64,000 bases of DNA. It comes from Rugalucina vietnamica (Eukaryota > Mollusca > Bivalvia > Lucinida > Lucinidae). Where the stretch lies: assembly GCA_964017185.1 (NCBI GenBank), contig OZ024875.1, positions 46,207,986-46,271,985 of the forward strand, written 5' to 3'. A program made the translations under genes and the position numbers. The notes beneath the pieces are model-generated. The model had not been told where the DNA came from. It did not search any database and was given only the letters and a program-made list of their open reading frames with translations. The stretch's first letter is position 1. Every line of letters begins with the position of its first letter. Positions 24,563-35,467 of the stretch are shown piece after piece.

Positions 24563-24735
24563 CCTGCACCAGTGGCGGAAGTGGTTTTGGTGGTTCGCTT
24601 GAATCCCCATCTGGGACAAAATTATTTCAGTTTCATGGGGACATCTATAAAAAATCGGGTAAAATGTTAAAAAACGAATCCCCTCTGGGTGGATTTGAAC
24701 CCCTCTTCCAGAAATGCTGGATCCGCCCCTGCTGT
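24563..24735. mobile_element. Short inverted-repeat element
   Basis: Left CAGTGGCGGA and right GGATCCGCCCCTG are approximate inverted copies, with GAATCCCC...CTGGG and its complement inside. A short AGAAT repeat follows at about 24733-24765. Confidence 0.4.
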
Positions 24736-25019
24736 AGACTAGAATAGATTAGAATAGAATAGAATATATTTTATTGCTCGCTTGTACGCAGGTACTAGGG
24801 TTAAAGGCAATATATAACATAAACACATAGAATACAAACATTATATTGAAAATATTCCCAAATCGTTTGGAGCATACGAGACATTGACTGTTTAATTATT
24901 TAAACAAATAAACAATTTCCAATGGCCTTCAGAACTATTATATTTGTAGTTGTGTTTAATAAGATCGTATTTTTTCGCGGTTACAGTCCGAAAGAATTAG
25001 CATGCTGTATGTCCGCAAG

Positions 25020-25127
25020 GGTAAAATTAAGCGCGACGCCATGACGCACGACGTCCTGATATTTTCGATCGCAACGTCAACGTCACAATCACGTCAAATC
25101 ATAACATTGCGTAACATCCTCGGAAAC
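25020..25127. promoter_or_regulatory. CGTCA-rich segment before gene A
   Basis: At least five CGTCA/TGACG cores lie within 100 bp just before the preferred start codon at 25128. These are half-sites of the CREB/ATF CRE. Similar clusters occur at 37620-37770, 39085-39135 and 46105-46150, so this may be transposon-borne rather than gene-specific. No TATA box or start site can be fixed. Confidence 0.3.
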
Positions 25128-25574
25128 ATGACGTTATTTACCCTGATAATTATTTTTTTGTCCGCAAATATGGCAAGTACATTTAATTTACCTACTTTGA
25201 ATGATAAATTTTGTACAGAGATTACTGAAAGGCGCGACGGTGATCCAGTACTGTTTAAAGGTTTTAAGCACGGCATTCTTTCCGAGAAATCCTACAACGC
25301 CAGGTGTATACTCTATAGATTCGCAGAAACACTTGAAGACAGAGAGTTGTTTTTGGACGGACTTTACATCGGAGCCCATAAATACTTCGGGAAAGATCCG
25401 AGGAAGGAGTCAGTCAAACCCGAGCTCTTTAAGAAATTCCCATCCAAAGAGGTTAACATATATACTACATATCAATTGAAATTAAAAGAAGCTTGCGAGG
25501 CCAGTGCCAAGGAATGTGTTGCGGCAGTTTTCGAGATTGCCGGCAAAAAATCCGGTACTGTTCAGCAATTTTTG
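25128..25574 (+). CDS. Gene A exon 1: signal peptide and N-terminal region
   Basis: The start at 25128 is preferred because it opens a good signal peptide (MTLFTLIIIFLSANMASTFN). The frame is also open from an upstream ATG at 25002, but those 42 codons overlap the CGTCA-rich stretch and look non-coding. The exon gives 149 codons and ends in phase 0 at TTTTTG, followed by the donor GTAAGT at 25575. The mature part is mixed charged and helical-looking (FKHGILSEKSYNARC, LKLKEACEASAKECVAAVFE) with few cysteines. The family is not recognised. It joins exon 2 at 28294 in phase 0. Confidence 0.85.
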
Positions 25575-25929
25575 GTAAGTTGTGTGTCTATTTTATATCT
25601 ATATCTATCTAGCCCATTGGGCTGCTTGTGTCTCCAGGCGAAGCTCCTAATCTACTGAACGACTATCTGATTACTGGTTAACCGCTAATGTTGAGTCTGC
25701 CCAGGAAAAGTGGTTTAGTCAAACCATCCATACATATAAGCCTTATTGACTTAGGTTTGGGTGGTTATATTTATGAAGCACATTTTGTATGTCATGACAT
25801 CGTAATGTTGGGTAAAAGTCCCTTAAAATGAAGGCAACGTCCCGAAATGATCATTGCTGTTGACTGGGACGTAAAGCATCAATTCGAATAAACAAACAAA
25901 TAAAACCTTGCCTCTGGAAATGTTTTTTT

Positions 25930-26182
25930 CTTCGCAGAACATTATGAAAACAGAGTTTTTTTTTTAAGTAAAGATTGAAAATTTTCAGATGAAAACTTTT
26001 AAGATTTTTCTTATTTTTGCTCAAAACAACGCCGAGGCGGTTCTAACGAGTACCCACTATTTATGTTTTGGATAAAAAATTAGAAAAAAAAAATGGGTAT
26101 GCCCTTGCATACCCCAGTTTTACTATATAAGAGTGGGGTTTGAGGGGGTATACTTTACACGGACATGTTATCCTGATAATGT
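25930..26182. mobile_element. GTATACCCC-family MITE copy
   Basis: It has the family order: AAAATTTTCAG, TTATTTTTGCTCAAAAC, a central GAGGCGGTTCTAACGAGTAC, then CATACCCCAGTTTTACTATA, GTGGGGT and GGACATG at the closing end. Confidence 0.7.
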
Positions 26183-26492
26183 TTGTGTGGAGGACGGTAA
26201 GAAAATTTGTGCATGTCAAAATCTTGATCTTAGTCTGTCCTAATAGGACCTGCAAAAAATTCAAATCGGTCAGCAGATAAAAGTTTAAATTCGGATTTTG
26301 CATTGGCAAGGGAGATAATCAAGGCTCTTGAAAATGGATAGGAGCTTTTTCAAAAATGTTTACTTTATCATGATAAAGCATCGGGAAATTCATTTGTGTC
26401 ATTTCATACATGTAATACCCATAATCAATGTTTTGATCAAAAATATGTATCCATTCCTTCCCAGTGAAAATTTCAGTTTTTGTAGAGCTAAA

Positions 26493-26672
26493 GAGCGCGG
26501 TGACCTAGTGGTAGAGCGTCGGACTCCGAATCGAGAGGTCCTGGGTTCGATCCCCACAAGGGTCACTGTGTTGTGTCCTTGAGCAAAACACATTGACTCC
26601 CTAGAGTACAGGTTAAAAAACAGGAAGCGCGATGGCTCCGTCCCGACATGACTGAAATACAAACAAACAAAC
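26493..26672 (+). mobile_element. tRNA-derived SINE
   Basis: A box TGACCTAGTGGTAGAGCG and B box GGTTCGATCCCC (26544-26555) are followed by TGTCCTTGAGCAAAACAC, the same body motif as the SINE at 23616. It ends in repeated CAAA. It is a different tRNA head on a similar body. Confidence 0.8.
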
Positions 26673-26857
26673 AAAAGACAGTCTCTGTATTCCGTAATGA
26701 AATTTCAATTTATAGGTTCTTGGGTATTCTCCGTATTCTCCCAAGCCTATTAAGATCATTTTGGAGCACATAATTATTAATATCGGTGAAGAAATTTTAA
26801 CATTATTTTTGCAGCTTTTTTTTAGGACTTTTGGGATGCAAAAGGTTGTCAGGGGGT

Positions 26858-27093
26858 GTTTCCATTACAAAACCACGCCCATGTAATATACAGATTTTTC
26901 TTGTTGTAAAACTTTTCAGCATATTTTTTTATATATATTTCTTATGTTTGCTCAAAACATAGACTGTGGGTACACATTCTATGTTTTGAAGCAAAAATTA
27001 GACAAAATAGGTATTATACCCCTGGATACCTCAGTTTTGCTATATAAAAGTGGGGTATAAGGGGGTATTCATGGATATGTTTTCCTGATAGAA
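26858..27093. mobile_element. GTATACCCC-family MITE copy
   Basis: It runs from ACAAAACCACGCCCATGTAA through GCTCAAAACATAGACTGTGG to ATACCCCTGGATACC, GTGGGGTATAAG and ATGTTTTCCTGATAG. The inner palindrome is partly lost. Confidence 0.7.
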
Positions 27094-27462
27094 AAGGGTG
27101 ATTTTGAAAAGAAAGGTGGTTACTGAAAGATGATGTAAGGTCAGATTTGCCAAGAAAAGATTTCAACTACATTCAAACAGTTGCAATTATCAGGCAATAG
27201 GAAGCCCACATTTAGATCAATAAAATTAATACATTATGTACATGTATGTCGAGTTAATGATGGCGGTGGTGTATTACGAAAACTTGCCCATGCAATATAC
27301 AGAGATTTTTTTTCAGTGGCAAAAAATGAAAATTTCGGTTTGTGTCGAACCTGGTCGAAACCCAAAGTGTTGGTTTTCTCACGCACAGGCTGAAGTTTTA
27401 TTTTTGTACTTATTTTGATCGTCCTGCAGGAATTGTTGCGTGTCCACGAGATTTTTTCCAAA

Positions 27463-27875
27463 GTAGCGGCGTTGCATTACGAAAACTCGTCCATGCAATA
27501 TACAGATGCATGTACTTTTTTCAGATGTAAAAATGAAAATCGCATTGGAACATTTTGATATTTTTAATATTTTTGCTCAAAACTTTGATTGTGAGTACAC
27601 GTTCGAACCATCTCGCTAAAGCGGTTCTTACGAGTTCTCACAATCTATGTTTAGTTTATACTGTATTTATTTCTTAAACTCATTATACAACATCATACAT
27701 ATAACATTACAAATCATGATAATAACTTCAAACAGGATTTGAAAACAAGCAGTTATGCTTTTTTGAATCATTTCCTGCAATATAAGTACATTTTGTGAAT
27801 GGAGGTAGTGGAACTACATACATTATCATATGGACATTTAGGGTGTACAATAGGTACTGTGTCACACTAAGAATG

Positions 27876-27927
<52 letters not shown>

Positions 27928-28043
27928 TATAAAAATACATACGCGATCTGTGTTTTGGATCAAAATTAACAAGAAAAATAAGTATACCCCAGCAAATCCC
28001 ATTTTTACTATATAAAAGTGGGGTATGAGGGGTTACTCAAAAG

Positions 28044-28045
<2 letters not shown>
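27463..28045. mobile_element. GTATACCCC-family MITE copy, interrupted
   Basis: The left half (27463-27650) carries ACGAAAACTCGTCCATGCAA and the central GAACC...GGTTC palindrome. The right half resumes at about 27945 with GTGTTTTGGATCAAAATT and GTATACCCCAGCAAA. The gap holds unrelated sequence and a GA microsatellite. Another left-end fragment lies at 27263-27325. Confidence 0.6.
27879..27922. repeat. (GA)n microsatellite
   Basis: Uninterrupted GA dinucleotide run of more than 40 bp. Confidence 0.95.
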
Positions 28046-28196
<151 letters not shown>

Positions 28197-28293
28197 GAAA
28201 ACCATCGCTGTCTGCATCATAAACAATTACATGTATATTTTGTATATAATTTTGTTTATATAATATAACACTCGCATTGTTTTTCTCTTCTAG

Positions 28294-28790
28294 AACAACA
28301 AGCCTACCGTCGATTCATTTGAACCCTTCAGGAACGAAAAAGACGCCTACGTATTCCGAACATTAGCCATGTACTACCTCTGTTACTACACCATGAAGCG
28401 AGCTCCAGCGATGAGGTTCAACTTTAAGCAACCCCCGGACTTCTTCAAGACCGACTCAGATTTACGGTACGACATTGACATTTCTTGTCTTGGCCTTCTG
28501 TATGAATCAAAAGAAATTCCGGAGGAATTACGAGAGAAGATCATCAATACCAAAGACAAAACTAAGATATCCGACTACAGGTCAACTTACGAGAGCATGA
28601 AGGCCAACCCGTTTCAGTGCGCCGAGCTCTGGTTCTGTCCGGATCCGTGTTACCCACGGGAAGATTTAGGCGGTTTCAACCCGAGTGAGGACCTGAATCA
28701 AGCTGGTAACCCATGCAGAGAGCTGCAGAACCCGGCATGTCAGGTCGTGCCGAAAGCCAACAGAAAGTTAAGCGGTTTAATCGCTAACAG
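28294..28790 (+). CDS. Gene A exon 2: central Cys-containing domain
   Basis: Acceptor TTTTTCTCTTCTAG precedes it and donor GTGAGC follows. It supplies 165 codons plus two bases (phase 2) in frame with exon 1. The first half is helical-looking with an aromatic cluster (YVFRTLAMYYLCYYTMKR). The second half has six cysteines in a compact pattern (QCAELWFCPDPCYPRED, NPCRELQNPACQV), like a disulfide-stabilised extracellular domain. No family is recognised. The last two bases (AG) pair with the first base of either alternative last exon to give Arg. Confidence 0.85.
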
Positions 28791-29350
28791 GTGAGCATTG
28801 CACAATTTACATGTACATAATGAATCATTGAGCCGTTGCATGAGAAAACCAACAATTTGGTGTTTCGACCGGGTCCGACACAAAATCGCCCTGTAAGGCA
28901 AGAAGCTTGAAATTTTCCAGATTTAAGAAGAAAATGGCTAAAGGTTTCTGGATAAACTCCAACTTTTTTCCCCATAAAAATTGATATCAAAAATTCAATT
29001 TATTCAAAATTAGGCGTGATGGTTTTAACGTGTTATTTTTTCACCCTGCAGGAAAAGTAGTGCGCTATTACATTAGTAAGCCGGGGTGCGTTATACCGGC
29101 ATAGCTAAGAACCAGCTGTAAATAAAATCCAACTCAAGCAAGTTGAACGAGAATTTTGCTATGTTATCGATTTCTATCGCAGCTTTGCCGCCCCCCTTCG
29201 CCCCCACGGGTTTTGCTTCAACGCCTGACCGGCTTTGCCGACTTTAATAAGGAAAGCCTGTTCCTGGCTTTATGTAAATGGACATCATTTTTTCAGAGCG
29301 CTTTTAAGATTCAAAGACAAAATTACAAGTGCTATTTATACAATTTGTAG
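28791..29350. other. Gene A intron 2 (to the proximal last exon)
   Basis: Donor GTGAGC, acceptor ACAATTTGTAG. It contains the left half of a GAGCC-family MITE (28829-28938) lacking the palindromic core. Confidence 0.75.
28829..28938 (+). mobile_element. GAGCC-family MITE, truncated copy 3
   Basis: It begins TGAGCCGTTGCATGAGAAAA and reaches AGAAGCTTGAAATTTT, where it stops before the core. Confidence 0.7.
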
Positions 29351-30068
29351 ATTCAATGTGAGCTGCGATTGTGAGTCTATCAAGAAAGGTTATGTTTGGA
29401 ACTCTCGTGAAAATATTTGCGAGGACAAAAACGAATGTGAGTTCCGTTCCATCTGTCCTGGCGGCAAACAGTGTGTAAATACAGATGGCGGGTACAAGTG
29501 CATTTGTCCACGGGGTACAACCGAAAATCCGCGGACAAATGAATGCGAGAAGGTTGTCACGACTACGCCCAAAGTTACGCCGAAAGAAGATCAATCGGAG
29601 GATGAAGAAATAATCGCACAATCGGCTTTTTCGTCTGATTTTGGTGACTATGACTCATCAGATGATGATTTTAATGAAGATCTTGCTGACAGCGAAGATG
29701 TTATTGATAAATCTTCAAATACAGATGAACTATCACCTGAGGATTCTGAAAGTGAACCATCTCAAAAACCCGACGCAAACTCTGCTACTGACAATTCAGA
29801 AAGCAAGAACCAACCAGAGGTCATCAATTACGATACTCATTCTTCCGGAGGAAAAACTGGATCGAAAAGGAACACCCAGCAGAAAAGCGGTCTAGGAAAA
29901 GGAGGAATTGTAAAAAATGGAGGCGTGAAAGAGGAGACTAAAAAGTTTCTATCTGGGTTTTTGGGCTTTGTTTCAAGTGGAACCAAAGTAACTCCTTCGT
30001 GGCTTTTCACTTTAGGAACAACTTTTCCTCTGTTCCAGCTATTTAGATGGGAACGTATTCTGTGCTAA
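29351..30068 (+). CDS. Gene A alternative last exon 3a: EGF and acidic stalk
   Basis: It opens with RFNVSCDCES, then a Cys-rich stretch ending in a calcium-binding EGF module: DKNEC, ICPGGKQC and NTDGGYKCIC are the canonical cbEGF landmarks. A long Asp/Glu/Ser-rich region follows (SDFGDYDSSDDDF, SPEDSESEPS), then a Gly/Lys-rich linker and a short hydrophobic C-terminal tail (WLFTLGTTFPLFQLF) before the stop. With exons 1 and 2 it gives about 553 residues. The tail may be a membrane anchor. The acidic stalk suggests calcium binding or an extended spacer; this is inference. Confidence 0.8.
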
Positions 30069-30404
30069 TAGATTCACGTATTCTTGTGCTCCTACCAGAA
30101 GAAGAATAATTAACAAGTACGTTATTTCAAGGAACGTGACAGCAATGAAGTTGCACTTAAGATTGATATACATGATATATTAGAAATTTTACCACTTGAA
30201 CGGGTCCTCTGAGTCGTTTATGTCCTCGCAAATACCTACATGTAGCTCTTCCAATTCGCATGTAACTCTAAAATCCATTTAGGTTCTAGATGACTAAAGC
30301 ATTGCCTTCAAAGAGTCATAAGTCATTTCCAGAATGCTAGATATCATGAAGTGTAAACATAAGAGCAATGATCAGAAACTGGTGCAATCAGAACGTAAAA
30401 TAAT

Positions 30405-31487
30405 TGAGCCGCCTCGTGGGAAAACCAACAAGTAGCCCAAGGGCAACGATCGCTCACCTGAGAGTCAACAAGTACAGTCACTGGACAAAGTGTTGTTTTT
30501 TTTTTCATATATGGGTATGACGGTCATCTTGGTAAAGTTTCAGGCCTATGGCTGCAATGGTTTCCATAGGATCATTGGTCCTGTAAATGCTTACCCGAGA
30601 CCTAGTTGTCACTTTTTCCCATGTTTCCATGTTTGCCTATGTTTCCAAAATCGACCTTTACCTACATTAATCACATACCTTCATCTACTCTATCAGTTGT
30701 TTGCATCTATCACTTTGCAGTTCTAAGGCTGCAACAGTTTTCAAAAAATAACATTTTAAAAGCAGATGTGCTCCTGGGGTCCATTTTTTTTCAGAATCAT
30801 TAAATTTCAGTCTTACTGCCCATTTCTTGCAAGACTTTCACTTAAAATGACATTTTAAAAGTTTTTCCCATTCAAATGCATTGACGACCTATGTTGACCT
30901 TGCCATAAAATAGGTCAAGGTCACCACAGGGTCATGTTTTATATATACATTGTAGTACTAGAGTTATCCATACTTCATGCAAAGTTTCGTTGAAATCGGT
31001 TCACCGGTTCTGGAGAAGAAGATATTTTAATGGTTTTTACCATATATGGGCATGACGGCCATCTTGGTCATGTGACCTGGATTATTTATATATACATTGG
31101 TTCCCACTTCCTATAGATGCTTCATATAAAATTTGGCTTTGATTGGCCAAGTAGTTTCAGAGAAAAAAATCTTTGAAAAGTGTGTATGGACGACAGACCG
31201 GCCAAGGTCAAGAGATGACCTTGACCTAAATTAATCATATACCTTCATCTAATCCATTAGTTGTTTGCATCTACCACTTTTCAGATCTCAGGCTGCAATA
31301 GTTTTCAAAAATAGCTAATTTCCACTTTTCCCATTATAAGTCTATGGAAACTTAAAGTTACCATAGCAACCACAGTTCTTATCCGACTGGAATAAAAAAC
31401 ACAAATTATGTAGAGGCTACTGTCAGGAACATGTATACAAAGTACAGGATTCATCCACTTGACAGTTTCTGAGGAGAAGATTTTTGA

Positions 31488-31523
<36 letters not shown>

Positions 31524-32486
31524 CAAAATTTTGCCCTTTATGGGGCCCCAGCAACCAATCAAAATAAAGGATTAGGACAAAACTCGCAAGAAACGTCAAA
31601 CACTACTCAATACATACACATTTCTGCAAAAACAAAATTCAAGCGTCTGCAATTTTAGCGGAAAAATAGCCGATTTCCACTTTTCCCATTATAAGTCTAT
31701 GGAAACTTTTAGTTGCCATAGCAACCAGAGTTCTTATCCGCCTGGAATAAAAAAACACAAATTATGTAGAGGCCACTGTCAGGAACATGTATACAAAGTA
31801 TAGGCTTCATCCCCTTGACAGTTTTTGAGAAGAAGATTTTTGAATGTTTTTCGAAATTTTGCCCTATATGGGGCCCCTGCAACCAATCAAAATGAAGGAT
31901 TAGGACAAAAGTCACATGAAACGTAGAAGACTACTCAATAAACATTTCTGCAAAAACAAAATTCAAATATCTCAAACAAGACAGCAAAAATAGGCAATTT
32001 TCACTTTTCTCCAGTATAAGTCTATGGGAAGCATAAGTTCCCATAGCAACCAGAGTTCTTATCCGATCAAGATTAAAAACACAAACTTTCGTTCCCCCTA
32101 TCCATGGATGCTCCACATAAGATTTGGCTTTGATCGGCCAAGCGGTTTCAGAGAAGAAGATCTTTGAAAATGTGAACGGACGCACACACGCACGCACGCA
32201 CGGACGCACGGACGGACGCCGGCTCGACTACCATACTGTAAGCTCCCCATGAGTCTTCGGCTCAGTTGAGCTAACAATGTGGTTTCCGAACAGGTCTGAC
32301 ACAAACCGGCGTGTACAGTCAAAGAAGATGGCCAGAGACTGGAAATTTTGGATTTAGAAAGTAGAGGAATTGTACTATCCGTGTAGCGAAAACAAAGGCG
32401 CTGATAAGCTTCGCAGTTACTGCAAAGCTGATCTGCGCCTTTGTTTTCGCATATGCAGGTTGTTGGTTTTCGCACGGGGCGGCTCA
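30405..32486 (+). mobile_element. GAGCC-family MITE copy 4, split by an AGCTCACC element
   Basis: The left piece is 30405-30431 and the right piece 32273-32486. Joined, they give a normal copy: TIR TGAGCCGCC at left, the core GCGAAAACAAAGGCGCTGAT near 32386, and GGGGCGGCTCA at right. AACAA occurs at both junctions (30427-30431 and 32273-32277), a 5-bp duplication made by the inserted element. Confidence 0.8.
30432..32272 (-). mobile_element. AGCTCACC-type element, copy 1
   Basis: Ends carry GCTCACCTGAG (near 30450) and its inverted form GGCTCAGTTGAGCT (to 32272). Inside, a segment with TTTCCACTTTTCCCATTATA recurs near 31317, 31672 and 31995, and GGTCAAGG/TGACCTTGAC words recur. A poly-T run is at 31488-31523. 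It matches 59280-60867 in opposite orientation. No protein-coding frame was recognised. Confidence 0.75.
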
Positions 32487-32620
32487 TATATATATTAACT
32501 GAGAAAAAAACAAATTGACAATAAGATACCCACAAAAAGAGAACAAAACTCATAAGCTGAATAAGCACTTTTTCCTGAAAGGTGGCCACTTAGTTACTTG
32601 AAATGAACTGAATATGAAAC

Positions 32621-33960
32621 TGAGCCGCTGCATCAGAAAGCAAACAGCATGCTTATACATGTATAATGCAGCTTTCACACTTACCACGATTCGACCACGA
32701 TTGGTATCGTGGTCTTCATCGTGGACCAATCGGGACTATCGTATCCAATCTTATCAGATCGCATCACATCTTGATATCAATCGTGATAATCGGGCTAATC
32801 GTGGAAAAAATTTTGGCTGCCAAAAATTTTGCCACGATTACCAGGATTGGCGGGACTATCGTGACCATCGCATCAGATCGTATGACATCGTAACAAATCG
32901 CAACAAATCGTATCTCATCTTGTTCCTAAATCGCGGTGATCGGGATCGAGCAAAACACCGCGATCTGTTGAGATGAGTTGCGATCTCCTACGATTTGTTA
33001 CGGTCTGTTACGATTCGAGAAAAAATGCCTGGCCCGATAAACTACGAGGCGATGCGAATGACTTCCGATAGGATACGATCTGATACGAGTAAATGCGATG
33101 AGACACAACAAGCCACGCTTTTGCCACGGATGCTTACGATCTGTTACGAATTATCAATACATTAAATACATCGGGCAAGATAACTTTTATTCCTTGATCA
33201 ACAACAGAGAAATAAATAACAATGTGGTCCTTTTCAGTATTAATTCGTATTCTGAAGGATGTCAGGAAATGGCAGCAGAGACAGGGATGGAAAGGGGAAG
33301 GATAAGGCATTAATAATGCACATGTCGCATTCTCGTCATTCTCTGCTCCTCCATCATCAATGTTGCTTCGTTTTCAGAGATTAAAAACGTTATGAGGTAT
33401 ATGTTTGTTTTCGAAGTAAATATACCAATCGCGGTCTCATCGTGACACAATCGTGGCCACAATCACCAAAAATCAAGCCAACAATCGTAAACTATCGCAA
33501 CATATCGTATCAGTTCTTGAGACTCGTACCAGAACGCATCTAAGCGTATCAGTTCGTATCAAATCGCGGTCAAGTATCGTGATAATCGTGTCAGATCGCA
33601 TTAGAATCGGGGTTTAATCGTAATAATCTTATCGGATCGAAACTAATCGTAATATCCGGGACCAATATCGTGTCACCAGATTTTGACCGATCGCCACCCT
33701 ATCGTATCAGATCGCAACAGATCGTATCCAAACGCAACGACTCGTATCAGAACGTCAAATTTTGGCAAAATGTCCCGATTAGCTGCGATTTGTCAATCGT
33801 GGTATTTGTAACAGATCGTGCTCTAGTGTGAAAGCCGCATAAAGGAGAAAAACATCAGCGTCATGTTTTTGCTACACAAACTTCTTAAATGCAAAATTTC
33901 AAGCTTCTAGCCTGTTTTTGTCGGATTTGTGTTTGATCTGGTTGAAACCCAGGTTGTTGT
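32621..33960 (-). mobile_element. GAGCC-family MITE copy 5, split by element E
   Basis: The left end TGAGCCGCTGCATCAGAAAG (32621-32652) and the right part with AAATTTCAAGCTTCTAGCCT (about 33865-33960) belong to one reverse-oriented MITE. The core has been replaced by element E. Confidence 0.65.
32666..33845. mobile_element. Element E: TIR element filled with ATCGT motifs
   Basis: Left GCAGCTTTCACACTTACCAC and the reverse complement of the right end share GC(A/G)GCTTTCACACT and a nearby CCACGAT. The inside is degenerate CGTATCAGATCG/ATCGTGG words for about 1.1 kb, in fold-back arrangement around a non-repetitive centre (about 33150-33410). The flanks read TAA/TA, so the target duplication is short or unclear. 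Confidence 0.7.
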
Positions 33961-34016
33961 TGTTTTTAATGCGAAAGTTCATATGAGAACGCAAGTTATG
34001 CCATTACGTTTCCTAG

Positions 34017-34326
34017 GTTCAACGTCAGTTGTGACTGCGAGTCTGCTAAGAAGGGCGCGGTGTGGAATTCCCAGCTCGGCGCGTGCGAATGTCCGCCCGG
34101 GACAGTCGAAAACAAGGAGACGGGAGAGTGTGAAAGACCTACTTTGGATCAAGCTGGGCCAGAGTCACAGGACTTTTTCGCTGATGACGATTACGGAAGT
34201 GACTTCGGGTCTATGGGCGGCGGAGGACTTTTTGGAATGTTTTCGGGCTCTGAGTCGATTCGCGTTTCTTGGACAGCTATTGTTCGGATATGCCTCACGG
34301 CCTTCCTTGTGTGGTGTTTTATATGA
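34017..34326 (+). CDS. Gene A alternative last exon 3b: short form with C-terminal anchor
   Basis: Acceptor ACGTTTCCTAG. The first base completes the same Arg as exon 3a, followed by FNVSCDCESAKKGAVWNS, close to the start of exon 3a. It lacks the central cbEGF block but regains similarity in CPPGTVENKETGECE. A short acidic/Gly linker (DDDYGSDFGSMGGGG) follows, then FSGSES and a C-terminal hydrophobic run (TAIVRICLTAFLVWCF), the usual layout of a GPI signal or tail anchor. With exons 1-2 it gives about 417 residues. AATAAA occurs at 34855-34860. Confidence 0.8.
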
Positions 34327-34356
34327 ATGCACACAACATATAGATGGAATCTGTAC

Positions 34357-34594
34357 CAGGTCCCGAAGTCATAAAACCTTTTTCATGCTCAGCTCAGCTG
34401 AGACTAAAATTTATCCTGCTCATCAATGTTAAAATGCCATTAATTGTTGGCATCTTAACATTTATGAGGAGGATACATTACCAGTTTTTGAGATTTGAAC
34501 TTGAATTTTCTACTACTTTTGACTATTTCAGCATTTATGAGATGTTGAAATTTCAAGCTGAGCTTGAAAAAAGTTTTATAACCTCAGGACCAGT
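34357..34594. mobile_element. Short TIR element after exon 3b
   Basis: Left GGTCCCGAAGTCATAAAACC and the reverse complement of the right end (GGTCCTGAGGTTATAAAACT) match, with TTTTTCA and GCTCAGCT continuing inward. It lies in the likely 3' untranslated region of the 3b transcript. Confidence 0.65.
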
Positions 34595-34775
34595 GCTCCT
34601 TTTGACGGATTGTATGAGCCCAGTACCTTATGACATTTCACAATTATTCAGTCAAAATACATGCATAAATTGCATTTTACATGTATATCAATACTATTTC
34701 GGTCAAAAGTATGACCGTATGCACACACTGTTTAAAAAATAGAAACAAGTTTGCAATAACCTTAGTCAGACTCAA

Positions 34776-34826
34776 AGTCCAACCTAAAGTCCAACCTAAA
34801 GTCCAACCTAAAGTCCAACCTAAAAC
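34776..34826. repeat. 12-bp tandem repeat (AAAGTCCAACCT)x4
   Basis: Four near-perfect copies of AAAGTCCAACCT. Confidence 0.9.
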
Positions 34827-34920
34827 CCTGATGGGAAACAACCGAAAATACAAAAATAAAATTAGGACTGTTAAGTGTATGAACTGAAAGAACAAACGCT
34901 ATGACGAGTAAGCAGCCATT

Positions 34921-35156
34921 TGAGCCGCCTCACGGGAAAACCAACAATGTGGTTTCCGAACAGGTCTGACACAAACCGACCTGTACAAGCAAAGAAAAAA
35001 GCTAGAAGCTTGAACTTTCGAATTTAAGTAGGAGAGGAATTGTAATATCTGAGTAGCGAAAACAAAGGCGCTGATCAGCTTCGCAATTACTGCGAAGCTG
35101 ATCTGCGCCTTTGTTTTCGCCTATGCAGATTGTTTGTTTTCCCATGAGGCGGCTCA
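34921..35156 (+). mobile_element. GAGCC-family MITE, complete copy 6
   Basis: A good reference copy of 236 bp. TIR GAGCCGCCTCACGGGAAAAC opens it and its inverted form closes it. The core GCGAAAACAAAGGCGCTGAT and its inverted partner form a long palindrome. ATTT on both sides is consistent with a 4-bp target duplication. Confidence 0.85.
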
Positions 35157-35203
35157 TTTCTAGAGTGGAATTAGAATCACATGTAACTGAACGTAGAATC
35201 CAT

Positions 35204-35395
35204 GTCATGAGAAAACCAACAATGTGGTTTCAGAACAGGTCCGACACAAATCGGGCTGTACAAGCACAGAAGATGGTTAGAGGCTGGTATGTTTAGATTT
35301 AGAAAGAAGAGGAATTGTACTGTCCATGTAGCTGATCTTGATCTGCGCCTTGTTTTTGCATATGCAAAATGTTGTTTTTCTCATGATGCGGCTCA
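35204..35395 (+). mobile_element. GAGCC-family MITE, copy 7 (core deleted)
   Basis: Outer parts are intact, but the first arm of the core palindrome is missing: TGTAGCTGATCTTGATCTGC replaces it. Confidence 0.75.
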
Positions 35396-35467
35396 TATTT
35401 AAATGCTAATATTTATAAAGACGAATATAGACTGCACAAAATTGACAAGAAGGGCACAGTGGCGTAA

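Larger units (their letters stand above)
30069..34016. other. Intervening DNA between the alternative last exons of gene A
   Basis: No exon is seen. It is almost entirely transposon: two GAGCC-family MITEs, each split by a later insertion (30432-32272 and about 32653-33845). Confidence 0.7.

Noticed and set aside
26493..26566. tRNA gene
   Set aside because: Head of a SINE with the same body motif and a CAAA tail.
32614..32976. 120-codon frame rich in Arg/Asp
   Set aside because: It lies across the left end of element E and its ATCGT array.
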